This document shows, one piece after another, positions 37,576 to 47,885 of a stretch of 64,000 bases of DNA. The stretch is from Advenella mimigardefordensis DPN7 (GTDB lineage: Bacteria > Pseudomonadota > Gammaproteobacteria > Burkholderiales > Burkholderiaceae_B). The notes under the pieces are model-generated. The model searched no databases. It was given only the letters and a program-made list of their open reading frames with translations, and was not told the DNA's origin. The translations under genes and the position numbers were made by a program. Position 1 is the stretch's first letter. Each line of letters opens with the position of its first letter. The DNA is taken from contig NZ_CP003915.1 in NCBI RefSeq assembly GCF_000521505.1, forward strand, positions 2,604,001-2,668,000. The letters are read 5' to 3'.

Positions 37576-38139
37576 TCAGTGAAAATATCCACGACATTTG
37601 TCACTGTCAGACAGATTGATCGTATTTGTCCCCGGCGCAAGTCTGATTCTTTTGGCCAGCAGCCCGCCGTACTGGACAGCGCCCGAGAAGGGTTTGGTGT
37701 CCATCCAGTACAGTCTTGTCGTAAGGTAATATTCGCCGGAAGGGACGTTGGTAAACGCGAACTGGCCGAAGGAGTTGGTTTTCGAGGCATAGGCTTTCGC
37801 AGCGTAGCGCGGATCCGCTTTGCCTGCCAGCACTTTGCCGCGCCGGCAGACCACGTCGAACCATTGAGTGCTCATGGCCGATACAGGATTGAGTACAACA
37901 TCGACATTACCCCCGCTGCGCTCACCACCATTAATGGCATCGTAAATGAACGCACGTCCCACCAGCATGGTGGGTTGTCCTATTGGCAACGCGTAGCTGC
38001 TTTCGTCATAGCTGACCCGCGTTACCTGTTCGCGAGGAGAATGGCTGATTGAGTGGTCTCTGCCGGTTTTGGTGGAAGAACACCCAGCCAGGATGGCCGC
38101 TGCAATGATCGCAAAAAGGACGTGGGTTGAACGCGACAT
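37576..38139 (-). CDS. Lipoprotein with a carboxypeptidase-regulatory-like fold
   Basis: Exported lipoprotein of 187 residues with lipobox LAGC (Cys 20). The middle, AYASKTNSFGQFAFTNVPSG then EYYLTTRLYW, resembles the beta-sandwich of carboxypeptidase-regulatory-like domains, often found in surface and adhesion proteins. It has two further Cys in the mature part (about 98 and 183). It is the third lipoprotein in a row on this strand, after the two SecD-P1-like ones. I cannot assign a function. Confidence 0.78.
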   Translation of the reverse strand: MSRSTHVLFAIIAAAILAGCSSTKTGRDHSISHSPREQVTRVSYDESSYALPIGQPTMLVGRAFIYDAINGGERSGGNVDVVLNPVSAMSTQWFDVVCRRGKVLAGKADPRYAAKAYASKTNSFGQFAFTNVPSGEYYLTTRLYWMDTKPFSGAVQYGGLLAKRIRLAPGTNTINLSDSDKCRGYFH

Positions 38140-38275
38140 GAGTACCTGTTAGCTGATTTAAATGAGTTCGCTTATCATAGACCAACTCCGGGCCAATTAC
38201 ACTGCAAATGTTAAAATAACGGTAAAGTCGGGGTAACTGAAACCGGTTTGAAAACAACCCGCTGGAAAATGACAT

Positions 38276-38965
38276 ATGAATAATATCAGAGTCTGGGATC
38301 TGCCATTACGCCTGTTTCACTGGTTGTTGGTTATCTGCGTGGCCGGTGCCTATTTTTGCGTCAAGTCGGCCGGCATTACCGAAGGCTGGTTGTCCGAAAC
38401 CGGCACAGACTGGATGACCTGGCATTCGCGCTTCGGCTACGCGGTACTTACCCTCATTCTTTTCCGGCTCGTCTGGGGCATCATCGGCCCCTATTACTCA
38501 CGATTTACTCAATTTGTGGTGGGCCCGCGCACTATTGCCGCCTACTTGCGCACTGCAAAATGGACCGCCGGCCACAACCCCTTAGGCGCCTGGTCGGTCA
38601 TTGCCATGTTGCTGGCCTTCGGGGTGCAGGCGGGCAGCGGCCTGTTTGCCAGTGATGACATTCTTTTCGAGGGCCCGCTAAGCGATCTGAATCCGGCCTT
38701 AAGCCGTTTTTTCAACAGCGTGCATCACGCAAGCGAATGGGTGTTGATTGCACTGGTGGTGTTGCATTTGTGTGCTATCGCTTACTACAGCCTGTTGCGC
38801 CGGCAGCCGCTGATACGAGCCATGGTCACGGGAGATATCCCTGCTGAACAGCATCTGCCCGCAGAACAACCGGCGCAGAGCCAGGATAATGCCGCAACCC
38901 GCCTACGCGCAGCCATTGTATTGTTGCTCTGCGCTGCTATTGTGTTCTGGCTTTCCCAATTCTGA
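38276..38965 (+). CDS. Cytochrome b561 family protein
   Basis: Di-haem b-type cytochrome of 229 residues of the Ni/Fe-hydrogenase cytochrome b/b561 group, with four TM helices plus a C-terminal one. Candidate haem ligands are His15 in RLFHWLL, the His in TWHSRFGY, the His pair in VHHASEW, and LHLCAI. It converges with a cytochrome c' gene 193 bases away; proteins of this type often pass electrons to or from such small c-type cytochromes. Cytochrome c' and b561 genes are neighbours in several bacteria, so the pairing is meaningful though the partner is on the other strand. Confidence 0.88.
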   Translation: MNNIRVWDLPLRLFHWLLVICVAGAYFCVKSAGITEGWLSETGTDWMTWHSRFGYAVLTLILFRLVWGIIGPYYSRFTQFVVGPRTIAAYLRTAKWTAGHNPLGAWSVIAMLLAFGVQAGSGLFASDDILFEGPLSDLNPALSRFFNSVHHASEWVLIALVVLHLCAIAYYSLLRRQPLIRAMVTGDIPAEQHLPAEQPAQSQDNAATRLRAAIVLLLCAAIVFWLSQF

Positions 38966-39158
38966 ACCGGACAGGTGCAGCCCCACAGGCAGCACCCGCA
39001 GGGATTGAGGTAGCGCCGCCTGTGACGTTCCTTTACATCTGGCCCATTCGCTTACGTCTCGTGTCACCCATTTTCTGCAACAGCTGTTTCATTAGCACAA
39101 CAATATAGGCAGGAACATCGAGGGGTGGTGAACGACGCCGGAGGTCAGCAGGACGGTT

Positions 39159-39605
39159 CTAATCGTCCTTGCGGTAGTTGTCATGGCAGGCCTTGCAGCT
39201 TTGCCCCACGCCACCGAAAGCGACTTTGATTTTACTCATGTCGCCCGATTCCGCTTCCGTGGCAAGCCGCTCTACTGCAACCAGCATTTTATCTTTGGCC
39301 TTGTTAAAACCATCAGGATCTGAAAACACTTCGTCTTTGGCATCACCGCCCTCTGTGCCCTTATAGAAAGCTTCAAACGGCAGTGGCGCAAGGGTTTTGA
39401 GCAGATTGGCGTATTTGGCGAAGGCCTCCTTGTCGTACGGCTGTTCGCCCTTGACCATATGGCCCATACGTTTGAAATTGTCCCCGATAAATTCCATGCC
39501 ATGATGACGATAATCCTGCGCTTCCTTGGGTTTGAGGAACTCCGCATTCGCTGTCAGGGACAGCAAGGCCATACAGGTAGCAGCAACAACAACCGATGAT
39601 TTCAT
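39159..39605 (-). CDS. Cytochrome c'
   Basis: Periplasmic four-helix-bundle haem protein of 148 residues. A signal peptide ends at ANA-EFL (about 22). The haem-binding CKACH is at 137-141, close to the C-terminus as in the cytochrome c' family. It binds NO and may protect against nitrosative stress. The start at 39605 follows GGGAGTC; the longer frame adds 14 residues that spoil the signal peptide. It is convergent with the cytochrome b561 gene. Confidence 0.92.
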   Translation of the reverse strand: MKSSVVVAATCMALLSLTANAEFLKPKEAQDYRHHGMEFIGDNFKRMGHMVKGEQPYDKEAFAKYANLLKTLAPLPFEAFYKGTEGGDAKDEVFSDPDGFNKAKDKMLVAVERLATEAESGDMSKIKVAFGGVGQSCKACHDNYRKDD

Positions 39606-39745
39606 TACATTGACTCCCGGATAGATGGTACGCCTATGATAGCGCATGTACGTGACTGTTTACCATCACCCAAATGCACAAAAGGCAGTCGACACCTTGT
39701 TCGACCGCCTTTTGCGGGCCCGCCTGAATCATCCGGATTGGACGA

Positions 39746-41149
<1,404 letters not shown>

Positions 41150-41185
41150 TTACCGGCAGACGGTCGTTACCCTGCCGGACGAACT

Positions 41186-42304
41186 TCAGGCAATAATGCC
41201 GCCACCCAGGCAGACATCACCGTCGTACAAAACGCTGGACTGGCCGGGCGTGACCGCCCACTGCGCCTGCGGAAATTTCAAATGCAATCGAGCCGGGTCA
41301 CTACCCGGGACCAGCTCGCACGGCGCGTCTGCCTGCCGATAACGTGTCTTGGCCCCATACGTGCCCGCGACCGGGGCATGACCGGCCACCCAGCTGACTT
41401 CGTCGGCAAGCACGTCGTGCTGCAGGAGCCAGGGGTGATCGTGACCGGACACGACATACAGCGTGTTGTTTTGCAGATCCTTGCGGGCCACATACCAGGC
41501 GTCGGCAATGCCGTCATCGTTCTGACGGCCTTTGATACCACCAATGCCCAGCCCCTTGCGCTGTCCCAGGGTATAGAAGGCAAGCCCGTGATGCTGTCCG
41601 ATTTCCTGGCCATCATCAGTCAGAATGGGACCCGGGTTGGTTGGCAAATAGCGATTCAGGAACTCCCTGAAAGGACGTTCGCCAATAAAGCAGATGCCGG
41701 TGGAATCTTTTTTGGCGGCATTGGGCAAGCCGAGTTTGTGGGCAATCTGACGCACTTCGGTTTTGTTGATTTCACCTAATGGGAACAGGGCCTTGGACAG
41801 TTGCGCCTGATTGAGGCGATGCAGGAAATAGCTCTGGTCCTTGCTGGCATCCAGCCCCTTGAGCAGTTCATATTCAGTGGCGCCCTGCCGCTGCACTGCC
41901 CGCACACGCGCATAATGCCCCGTGGCGATGTAATCCGCCCCCAGGGTCAGCGCATGGTCAAGAAACGCCTTGAACTTGATTTCAGCATTACACAGAACAT
42001 CGGGATTGGGCGTACGGCCTGCAGAATATTCCCGGAGAAATTCCGAAAACACCCTATCCTTATAGTCGGCCGAAAAATTCACCGCTTCGATGTCTACGCC
42101 GACCAGATCAGCCACGCTGGCTGCATCGAGCCAGTCCTGACGGGTTGAGCAGTATTCAGAATCATCGTCGTCTTCCCAGTTTTTCATGAAAAGGCCGATG
42201 ACTTCATAACCCTGCTCTTTGAGCAGCCAGGCGCTGACCGACGAATCGACGCCGCCAGACATACCCACCACTACACGAGGTTTTACAGAAGATTGTTCAG
42301 TCAT
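41186..42304 (-). CDS. mnmA: tRNA-specific 2-thiouridylase
   Basis: Installs the 2-thio group on U34 of tRNAs for Lys, Glu and Gln. The 372-residue protein has the PP-loop GMSGGVDSS near 16-24 and both catalytic Cys, one in [12 protein letters not shown] and one in [12 protein letters not shown]. The ATG at 42304 (MTEQSS) is preferred; an upstream frame adds ten Gly/Arg-rich residues in a GC-rich leader. It is followed by purB. Confidence 0.97.
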   Translation of the reverse strand: MTEQSSVKPRVVVGMSGGVDSSVSAWLLKEQGYEVIGLFMKNWEDDDDSEYCSTRQDWLDAASVADLVGVDIEAVNFSADYKDRVFSEFLREYSAGRTPNPDVLCNAEIKFKAFLDHALTLGADYIATGHYARVRAVQRQGATEYELLKGLDASKDQSYFLHRLNQAQLSKALFPLGEINKTEVRQIAHKLGLPNAAKKDSTGICFIGERPFREFLNRYLPTNPGPILTDDGQEIGQHHGLAFYTLGQRKGLGIGGIKGRQNDDGIADAWYVARKDLQNNTLYVVSGHDHPWLLQHDVLADEVSWVAGHAPVAGTYGAKTRYRQADAPCELVPGSDPARLHLKFPQAQWAVTPGQSSVLYDGDVCLGGGIIA

Positions 42305-42353
42305 GGGCGATATTTTACCGCCCCGACCGCCCAAACGGGGGAATCCGCGCCTT

Positions 42354-43580
42354 CTACGCGCTTAAGGCCGCATCCACCACCTCTACCCAGTGCCGTACGG
42401 GAGTCTGGGTGCCGGTTTGCAGATGCGACATACAACCCATATTCGAAGTGATGATGACAGAAGGCGACGTTTTGCCGATAGATTCCAGCTTGCGGTCACG
42501 CAGGCCTGTTGCGATCTCCGGTTGCAGGACCGAATACGTGCCCGCAGAACCGCAGCACAGATTGGCCTCGCCAAACGCCTTGAGATCAAATCCCAGTTCG
42601 CGCAGCAAGGATTCCGTCAGCGGACGCAGCCCCTGCCAGTGCTGAAGCGTACAGGGAGGATGAAAGGCCGCCGAGGCCGGTAATGGCCGCTTGAACCTGG
42701 CCTTCAGGCTCGCCGCTTCGGGCGCGATCACTTCGGCAATATCCTTGACATGCTGAACCAGATAGCGTGCTTTTTCCAGATAGTCCGGTTCGTTACGCAA
42801 ATAAAACGGGTATTCTTTGACAAAGGCGCCACAACCCGACGCATTCATAATAACGGCTTCAACCTGACCGGATTCCAGCAGCGGTACCCAGGCATCAATA
42901 TTGCTCTTCATTTGAGCAATACTGTTTTTGACCTTATCCAGGTGGAAGTTGACAGCGCCGCAGCAGGTATTGCGACTGACATCAACCGACGAAATCCCGG
43001 CAGCATCCAGAACCCTGATGGTGGCAGCATCGATCGACGGCATTAGCGCGGGCTGAACACATCCCAGCGGCACCAGCACCTGGCGCTGATGGCGCCCAGC
43101 CGGCAACGCGCCTGCCGGACGGGCTTCCGGCAGTTTGGCCGCCAGGGTGGCGGGCATGAACGAGCGCAGCATGCGGCCCAGTTTCACCGCAGGTGCAAAC
43201 ACCTGTGAGTTCAGGCCTGCCGCCAGCAGCGTGCGCCGAAAGCGGTCTGCCGGGGTACGCACGACGCGTTCCGCCACCAGTTCACGGCCGATATCGACCA
43301 GATGGCCGTACTGCACGCCCGATGGGCAGGTGGTTTCGCAATTATGGCAGGTCAGGCATTGATCCAGATGTTTCTGGGTGATGCTGGTGGGTTCCTTGCC
43401 CTCAACAATTTCCTTGATCAGATAAATTCGTCCGCGCGGGCTGTCGCGCTCGTCACCAAGAATCTGATAACTTGGACAGGTGGCAGAACAAAAACCGCAA
43501 TGCACGCATTTGCGTAAAATTGCGTCCACTTCTTCGCCATAGCTGCTGTTTTTTGCCCAGTCGGCAAGATTGGTCTGCAT
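42354..43580 (-). CDS. glcF: Glycolate oxidase iron-sulfur subunit
   Basis: Iron-sulfur subunit (408 residues) of the membrane-associated glycolate dehydrogenase complex. Two 4Fe-4S ferredoxin motifs, [12 protein letters not shown] (25-36) and [12 protein letters not shown] (75-86), are followed by two CCG domains, with [11 protein letters not shown] and [16 protein letters not shown]. It is the third gene of glcD-glcE-glcF and begins 6 bases after the glcE stop. The complex feeds electrons from glycolate into the quinone pool. Confidence 0.95.
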   Translation of the reverse strand: MQTNLADWAKNSSYGEEVDAILRKCVHCGFCSATCPSYQILGDERDSPRGRIYLIKEIVEGKEPTSITQKHLDQCLTCHNCETTCPSGVQYGHLVDIGRELVAERVVRTPADRFRRTLLAAGLNSQVFAPAVKLGRMLRSFMPATLAAKLPEARPAGALPAGRHQRQVLVPLGCVQPALMPSIDAATIRVLDAAGISSVDVSRNTCCGAVNFHLDKVKNSIAQMKSNIDAWVPLLESGQVEAVIMNASGCGAFVKEYPFYLRNEPDYLEKARYLVQHVKDIAEVIAPEAASLKARFKRPLPASAAFHPPCTLQHWQGLRPLTESLLRELGFDLKAFGEANLCCGSAGTYSVLQPEIATGLRDRKLESIGKTSPSVIITSNMGCMSHLQTGTQTPVRHWVEVVDAALSA

Positions 43581-43586
43581 GATACG

Positions 43587-44684
43587 TTAAATATTCCTGA
43601 ATAACCGGCCAGAATAAAATGTACCCAGCGGGTCCAGATTGCTCTTGAGACGGCGGGTAATGGCTGCAACCCCGGCACTGACAGGCTGGAACACACCATC
43701 TACCGGTTGGCTGACGCCCGTACCGGCACGAAATAATGTCGCGTGCCCGCCGCGCTGGGCTGCGGCATGGCGAATATTGGTCACGTCGCTCACCTGTCTC
43801 AGCCAGCGTTGCGCGCCGCCCCACTCCAGTAGCGGGACCGACTCGTTGACCGTATCGGCCAGGGGCGGCACCGCTACGCGCCAGACGGTATCGCCAAAAA
43901 ACGGATGGGTATGTTCCCTGAGTGATCGCCACAAGTCCTTCGCGATCTGTTCGTCCACCTGCTCACCACCCACAACGCCACAAGCCTGCCTGACGGCAGG
44001 TTCTGCGCCGGATACACGCAAATACAGCACCCCCTGCTGGGTATCTCCCTCTGGGATCCAGGCTGACGCACTGATACCCAGCGCTTTGGCCTGCCACTGG
44101 CCAAAACACTCAAAGGCTTCTTTCAGGGAGCAGTGACGCTGCAGCGTGACTTCACAAATCGGTTTGGGCAATACCTTGAACGACACTTCCAGGATAGGGC
44201 CGAATACGCCCATGGAGCCGGTGAGCAAACGCGACATATCATAGCCCGCCACATTCTTCATCACGGTGCCGCCAAATCGCAATTGCTGCCCTTCGGCATT
44301 CAGCAGCACGGTACCCAGTACAAAGTCACTGGCGCCGCCGGCAGCCATGCGACCCGGACCCGCCAGCCCGGTGGCAATCGCACCGCCAATGGTCGCCCGT
44401 TCGCCAAAATGTGGCGGTTCCCATGCCAGGCGCTGATTCTGTTCATCCAGCGCGGCTTCAATCTCACTCAGCAAGGTACCGCAACGGGCAGTCATCACCA
44501 GTTCTGACGGTTCATAACTGCTGATCCCGGTATAAGGAGTCACGTCCAGTTCTACCAGCTGTTCCGTTTCGGCAATGGCATTACCATAGAATGCCTTGGT
44601 GCCACCGCCACGAATGACAATCTGCTTGCGACCTGCCACGGCGGCGGCAACCTGTTCGGCCAGATCTTCTTTAATGAATTTCAT
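43587..44684 (-). CDS. glcE: Glycolate oxidase FAD-binding subunit
   Basis: FAD_binding_4 protein of 365 residues, the second flavin-domain subunit of glycolate oxidase. IVIRGGGTKAFYGN near 21-34 and HFGERATIGGAIATGLAGPGR near 95-115 are the flavin-binding motifs shared with GlcD but in a shorter protein. It sits 8 bases after the glcD stop. Without GlcD and GlcF it is not known to be active. Confidence 0.95.
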   Translation of the reverse strand: MKFIKEDLAEQVAAAVAGRKQIVIRGGGTKAFYGNAIAETEQLVELDVTPYTGISSYEPSELVMTARCGTLLSEIEAALDEQNQRLAWEPPHFGERATIGGAIATGLAGPGRMAAGGASDFVLGTVLLNAEGQQLRFGGTVMKNVAGYDMSRLLTGSMGVFGPILEVSFKVLPKPICEVTLQRHCSLKEAFECFGQWQAKALGISASAWIPEGDTQQGVLYLRVSGAEPAVRQACGVVGGEQVDEQIAKDLWRSLREHTHPFFGDTVWRVAVPPLADTVNESVPLLEWGGAQRWLRQVSDVTNIRHAAAQRGGHATLFRAGTGVSQPVDGVFQPVSAGVAAITRRLKSNLDPLGTFYSGRLFRNI

Positions 44685-44692
44685 AGTGATAC

Positions 44693-46198
44693 TTAGAAAC
44701 GTTCGATATCGGGAAAAGCGATCTGACCACCATGGACATGCATACGGCCATATTCGGCGCAGCGATTCAGTGTCGGAATCTGTTTGGTCGGATTCAGCAG
44801 CATATCGGGATCGAACGCTTTTTTAAGTGCGGTGAAGGCATCCAGTTCTTCCCGCGTAAATTGCGAACACATCTGGTTGATTTTTTCCAGACCCACGCCA
44901 TGCTCACCTGTCACCGTGCCGCCCACCTTGATGCACAGCTCCAGAATCTCGGCGCCGAAATCTTCAGCGCGCTGCACTGAATCGGGATCATTGGCATCGA
45001 ACAGAATAAGCGGATGCAAATTGCCATCGCCCGCATGGAACACGTTAGCGCAGCCCAGTTGATATTTCTCTTCCATTCGCACCATTTCATTGAGAACATG
45101 GGCCAACTGGTTTTTCGGAATGGTGCCGTCCATACAGTAGTAGTCTGGAGAGATACGGCCGGCAGCCGGGAAGGCATTTTTACGCCCCGCCCAGAAACGC
45201 AGGCGTTCCTCTTCAGAATTGGAGATTTGCAAACGGGTTGCTCCGCAATCGGAAAAGACTTTTTCCATCCTCAGAATTTCGTCTTCAACTTCGGCCTCGG
45301 TACCGTCCGATTCGCATAGCAGAATCGCCTCGGCATCCAGGTCATAACCCGCCTTCACAAAAGGCTCGACCATGTGAGTGGCCCGTTTATCCATCATTTC
45401 AAGCCCGGCAGGAATGATGCCCGAGCCGATAATATTCTTGACGGCCTCGCCGGCTGCTTCAACAGAAGCGAAGCTGGCCATGACCACGCGAGCCAGTTGC
45501 GGCTTGGGAATGAGCTTGACCTTGACTTCAGTCACAATACCCAGCATCCCTTCCGAACCAATAAAGGCCGGCAGCAGATTCAGGCCCGGCGCGTCGGGTG
45601 CATCTGCACCCAGTTCAATAATGTCACCGTCAATGGTCACGATCCGCAAGCGGATCACATTATGAACCGTCAGGCCGTATTTAAGGCAGTGCACGCCGCC
45701 GGCATTCTCGGCAATATTGCCACCAATGGAACAGGCAATCTGGCTGGACGGGTCTGGCGCATAATACAGACCGTAGGCTGCGGCCGCTTCGGACACGGCC
45801 AGATTGCGCACACCAGGTTCAACGATGGCGGTCGCTGCTCGCGGATCAATATGTTTAATCTTGTTGAGCTTGGATACTCCCAGCAGCACGCCCTGAGAAT
45901 GCGGCGTGGCACCACCGGACAGGCCTGTGCCGGCGCCACGCGGCACCACGGGCACACCCAGCTTCTTACAGGTTTTCAGAACGTGAATGATTTGCTCCTC
46001 GGTTTCCGGAAGCACAACCACACCTGGCATTTCCTTGAAAAGCGTCAGCCCATCGCATTCAAATGGCTTTTTTTCTTCCACGCGAGACAGCACACAATGC
46101 GCCGGCAGTGCGCGATGCAGTTCAGCGATCAGTTCAGAAAAATCCGGCCCGCTTTCAGCGACCTGCGGTGCCTGCCGCAGTTGCGCACTCACATCCAT
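44693..46198 (-). CDS. glcD: Glycolate oxidase subunit GlcD
   Basis: Catalytic FAD-linked oxidase subunit, 501 residues. PRGAGTGLSGGATPHSQG (near 86-103) and SIGGNIAENAGGVHCLKYG (near 157-175) are the PP-loop-like FAD motifs, and GNLHPLILFD and TGEHGVGLEK mark the C-terminal oxidase domain. It opens the glcDEF operon. No GlcC-type regulator is adjacent. A cytosolic source of glycolate is the gph product at 10868-11551. Confidence 0.96.
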   Translation of the reverse strand: MDVSAQLRQAPQVAESGPDFSELIAELHRALPAHCVLSRVEEKKPFECDGLTLFKEMPGVVVLPETEEQIIHVLKTCKKLGVPVVPRGAGTGLSGGATPHSQGVLLGVSKLNKIKHIDPRAATAIVEPGVRNLAVSEAAAAYGLYYAPDPSSQIACSIGGNIAENAGGVHCLKYGLTVHNVIRLRIVTIDGDIIELGADAPDAPGLNLLPAFIGSEGMLGIVTEVKVKLIPKPQLARVVMASFASVEAAGEAVKNIIGSGIIPAGLEMMDKRATHMVEPFVKAGYDLDAEAILLCESDGTEAEVEDEILRMEKVFSDCGATRLQISNSEEERLRFWAGRKNAFPAAGRISPDYYCMDGTIPKNQLAHVLNEMVRMEEKYQLGCANVFHAGDGNLHPLILFDANDPDSVQRAEDFGAEILELCIKVGGTVTGEHGVGLEKINQMCSQFTREELDAFTALKKAFDPDMLLNPTKQIPTLNRCAEYGRMHVHGGQIAFPDIERF

Positions 46199-46313
46199 GA
46201 CAACCCTTTTTTATGACAACTGGTATAAACGTCAAAGTATACTCTGCCCGGCAGTGAACCAAAACGTGATTAACCCTAATGATTATTTCACTCGCACTGT
46301 AAAGCAAAATAAC

Positions 46314-46336
46314 TTCGGGGCACATAATGCCCCGAA
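46314..46336 (-). terminator. Possible terminator between aroG and glcD
   Basis: A perfect nine-base inverted repeat, TTCGGGGCA (46314-46322) and TGCCCCGAA (46328-46336), loop CATAA, is followed on the minus strand only by GTTATTTT, a weak U-tract. It would end the aroG transcript before glcD. Confidence 0.5.
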
Positions 46337-46418
46337 ATACACTGCGGTTGCGGCCGCCGACTTGTGCGCCGGCCATCGCCCTATTCAGCCGGCTCGCCCC
46401 CAAGGGCGGCAAACCTGT

Positions 46419-47492
46419 TCAGCTATTGATATCCGTTTTCTGTTCACGACGCGTGCGCACGGCCTGGGCCAGACGTTCCAGCACCTGAACCGAGGCATCC
46501 CAGCCGATGCAGCCGTCGGTGATGCTTTGACCGTAGGTAAGCTCAACACCCTCTTTCAGATCCTGACGACCCGCCACCAAATGACTCTCGACCATCACGC
46601 CGAAAATACGATGATCGCCCGCTTCGATCTGCTGCGCCACATCATCGATCACTCGCGGCTGATTTTCATATTTCTTATTGCTGTTGGCATGACTGGCATC
46701 AATCATGATTCGACTTGCCAGCCCTGACTTGGACAATTGCTCAGACATCAGATTGATATGCTCAGCGTCATAATTCGGTGCCTTGCCACCACGCAGAATG
46801 ACATGACAATCGTCATTACCCACGGTAGAAACAATGGCCGAATGCCCACCCTTGGTCACTGACAGAAAATGGTGTGGCTGCGAGGCAGCATTAATGGCGT
46901 CGATGGCGATCTTGATGTTGCCATCGGTTCCATTCTTGAAGCCAACCGGGCAGGATAGACCAGAAGCCAGTTCGCGATGCACCTGGCTTTCTGTTGTACG
47001 CGCACCGATAGCCCCCCAGGACACCAGATCGGCAATATATTGAGGCGTAATCATGTCCAGAAATTCGCAGCCTGCAGGCACGCCGCTTTCGTTCACTTCC
47101 AGCAGTAATTCGCGAGCCAGACGCACACCCTTATTGATGTTGAAGCTGCCGTCCAGATCTGGGTCGTTGATCAGGCCTTTCCAGCCCACAGTGGTACGAG
47201 GCTTTTCAAAGTACACACGCATGACGATTTCCAGATCATCGCGGAAGCGATCACGCTGTTCCTTCAGACGCTTTACGTATTCGCGTGCGGCAACCGGATC
47301 GTGAATGGAACACGGACCAATAATAACCACCAGCCGGTCATCGGCCGCATGCAGAATGCGATGGATTGCCTCGCGCGTATCATGCACCAGGCCGGACACC
47401 TGAGCTGAACAGGTAAATTCACGCATCAGATGAGACGGCGGGCTAAGCTCTTTAATTTCGCGGATACGTAAATCGTCAGTATTGTAGGACAC
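46419..47492 (-). CDS. aroG: 3-deoxy-7-phosphoheptulonate synthase (AroG type)
   Basis: First enzyme of the shikimate pathway, joining PEP and erythrose-4-phosphate. The 357-residue protein is of the class I (AroFGH) type, with VVIIGPCSIHDPVAAREY near 54-71, RVYFEKPRTTVGWKGLINDP and IMIDASHANSNKK. Length matches E. coli AroG (350). The start codon is GTG at 47492, seven bases after GGAG. The gene is preceded by a Phe-rich leader peptide and a terminator (see below), so Phe-controlled transcription is expected, as the Phe-sensitive isoenzyme would require. The TyrR-type control of E. coli aroG is not visible here. Confidence 0.95.
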   Translation of the reverse strand: MSYNTDDLRIREIKELSPPSHLMREFTCSAQVSGLVHDTREAIHRILHAADDRLVVIIGPCSIHDPVAAREYVKRLKEQRDRFRDDLEIVMRVYFEKPRTTVGWKGLINDPDLDGSFNINKGVRLARELLLEVNESGVPAGCEFLDMITPQYIADLVSWGAIGARTTESQVHRELASGLSCPVGFKNGTDGNIKIAIDAINAASQPHHFLSVTKGGHSAIVSTVGNDDCHVILRGGKAPNYDAEHINLMSEQLSKSGLASRIMIDASHANSNKKYENQPRVIDDVAQQIEAGDHRIFGVMVESHLVAGRQDLKEGVELTYGQSITDGCIGWDASVQVLERLAQAVRTRREQKTDINS

Positions 47493-47572
47493 GGAAAACT
47501 CCAGATATATCGTTAATCAATCAGTCGAATCGGTTATAAGTTTGCTTAGCCAGCCAGTGCAATGCACAAAAC

Positions 47573-47601
47573 AAAAAAGGCCACCAGGTATTCTGGCGGC
47601 C
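47573..47601 (-). terminator. Attenuator terminator in front of aroG
   Basis: On the minus strand GGCCGCCAG (47601-47593) pairs with CTGGTGGCC (47587-47579), nine pairs with one G-U, loop AATAC, followed by six T (47578-47573). It lies 80 bases upstream of the aroG start and 59 bases downstream of the leader-peptide stop, so it is a leader terminator rather than a gene-end terminator. GGCGG at 47661-47657, directly at the leader stop codon, is complementary to the CCGCC (47599-47595) of the 5' arm and could form the competing antiterminator. Confidence 0.88.
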
Positions 47602-47660
47602 TTTTGATGTTTTGTATCTTCTTTATGCTTTCGCTAAGTACACAACGTCCTTTCCTCCGC

Positions 47661-47717
47661 CTATTGCGTCGAAAATGTAAAATAAAAAAAGAAAAAGACG
47701 TGGCTAACTTGTTTCAT
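47661..47717 (-). CDS. Phe-rich leader peptide of the aroG attenuator
   Basis: An 18-codon reading frame MKQVSHVFFFFYFTFSTQ, ATG at 47717 and stop TAG at 47661, too short for standard gene calling. It holds six Phe codons (four in a row) and one Tyr. AGGA eight bases before the ATG serves as ribosome binding site. The arrangement of leader peptide, then terminator, then aroG is the classical attenuation layout used for pheA in enterobacteria. A ribosome stalled at the Phe codons would leave GGCGG free and allow read-through; a ribosome at the stop codon would cover it. Confidence 0.88.
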   Translation of the reverse strand: MKQVSHVFFFFYFTFSTQ

Positions 47718-47885
47718 AACAGCAATCCTAGCACAGCTTTTTACCGATTGGCACCTCTATCGGCCATCAGCCCCAAAAATAAATCGGGACTGTACCCGCC
47801 TGACCACAAAAACGCGGCATGCGAACGGCCAGATTGGCCGCCCACGCAAAAGCAGGCTTATCCAGACCTGTTCCTGTCACATCGC
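47718..47885. other. Upstream part of the aroG leader region
   Basis: With the leader elements above it completes the 393-base gap between tldD and aroG. It should contain the aroG promoter on the minus strand. I could not find a convincing -35/-10 pair; the TAGGAT next to the leader ATG is too close and more likely acts as the ribosome binding site. The first bases next to tldD would have to carry tldD termination. Confidence 0.4.
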
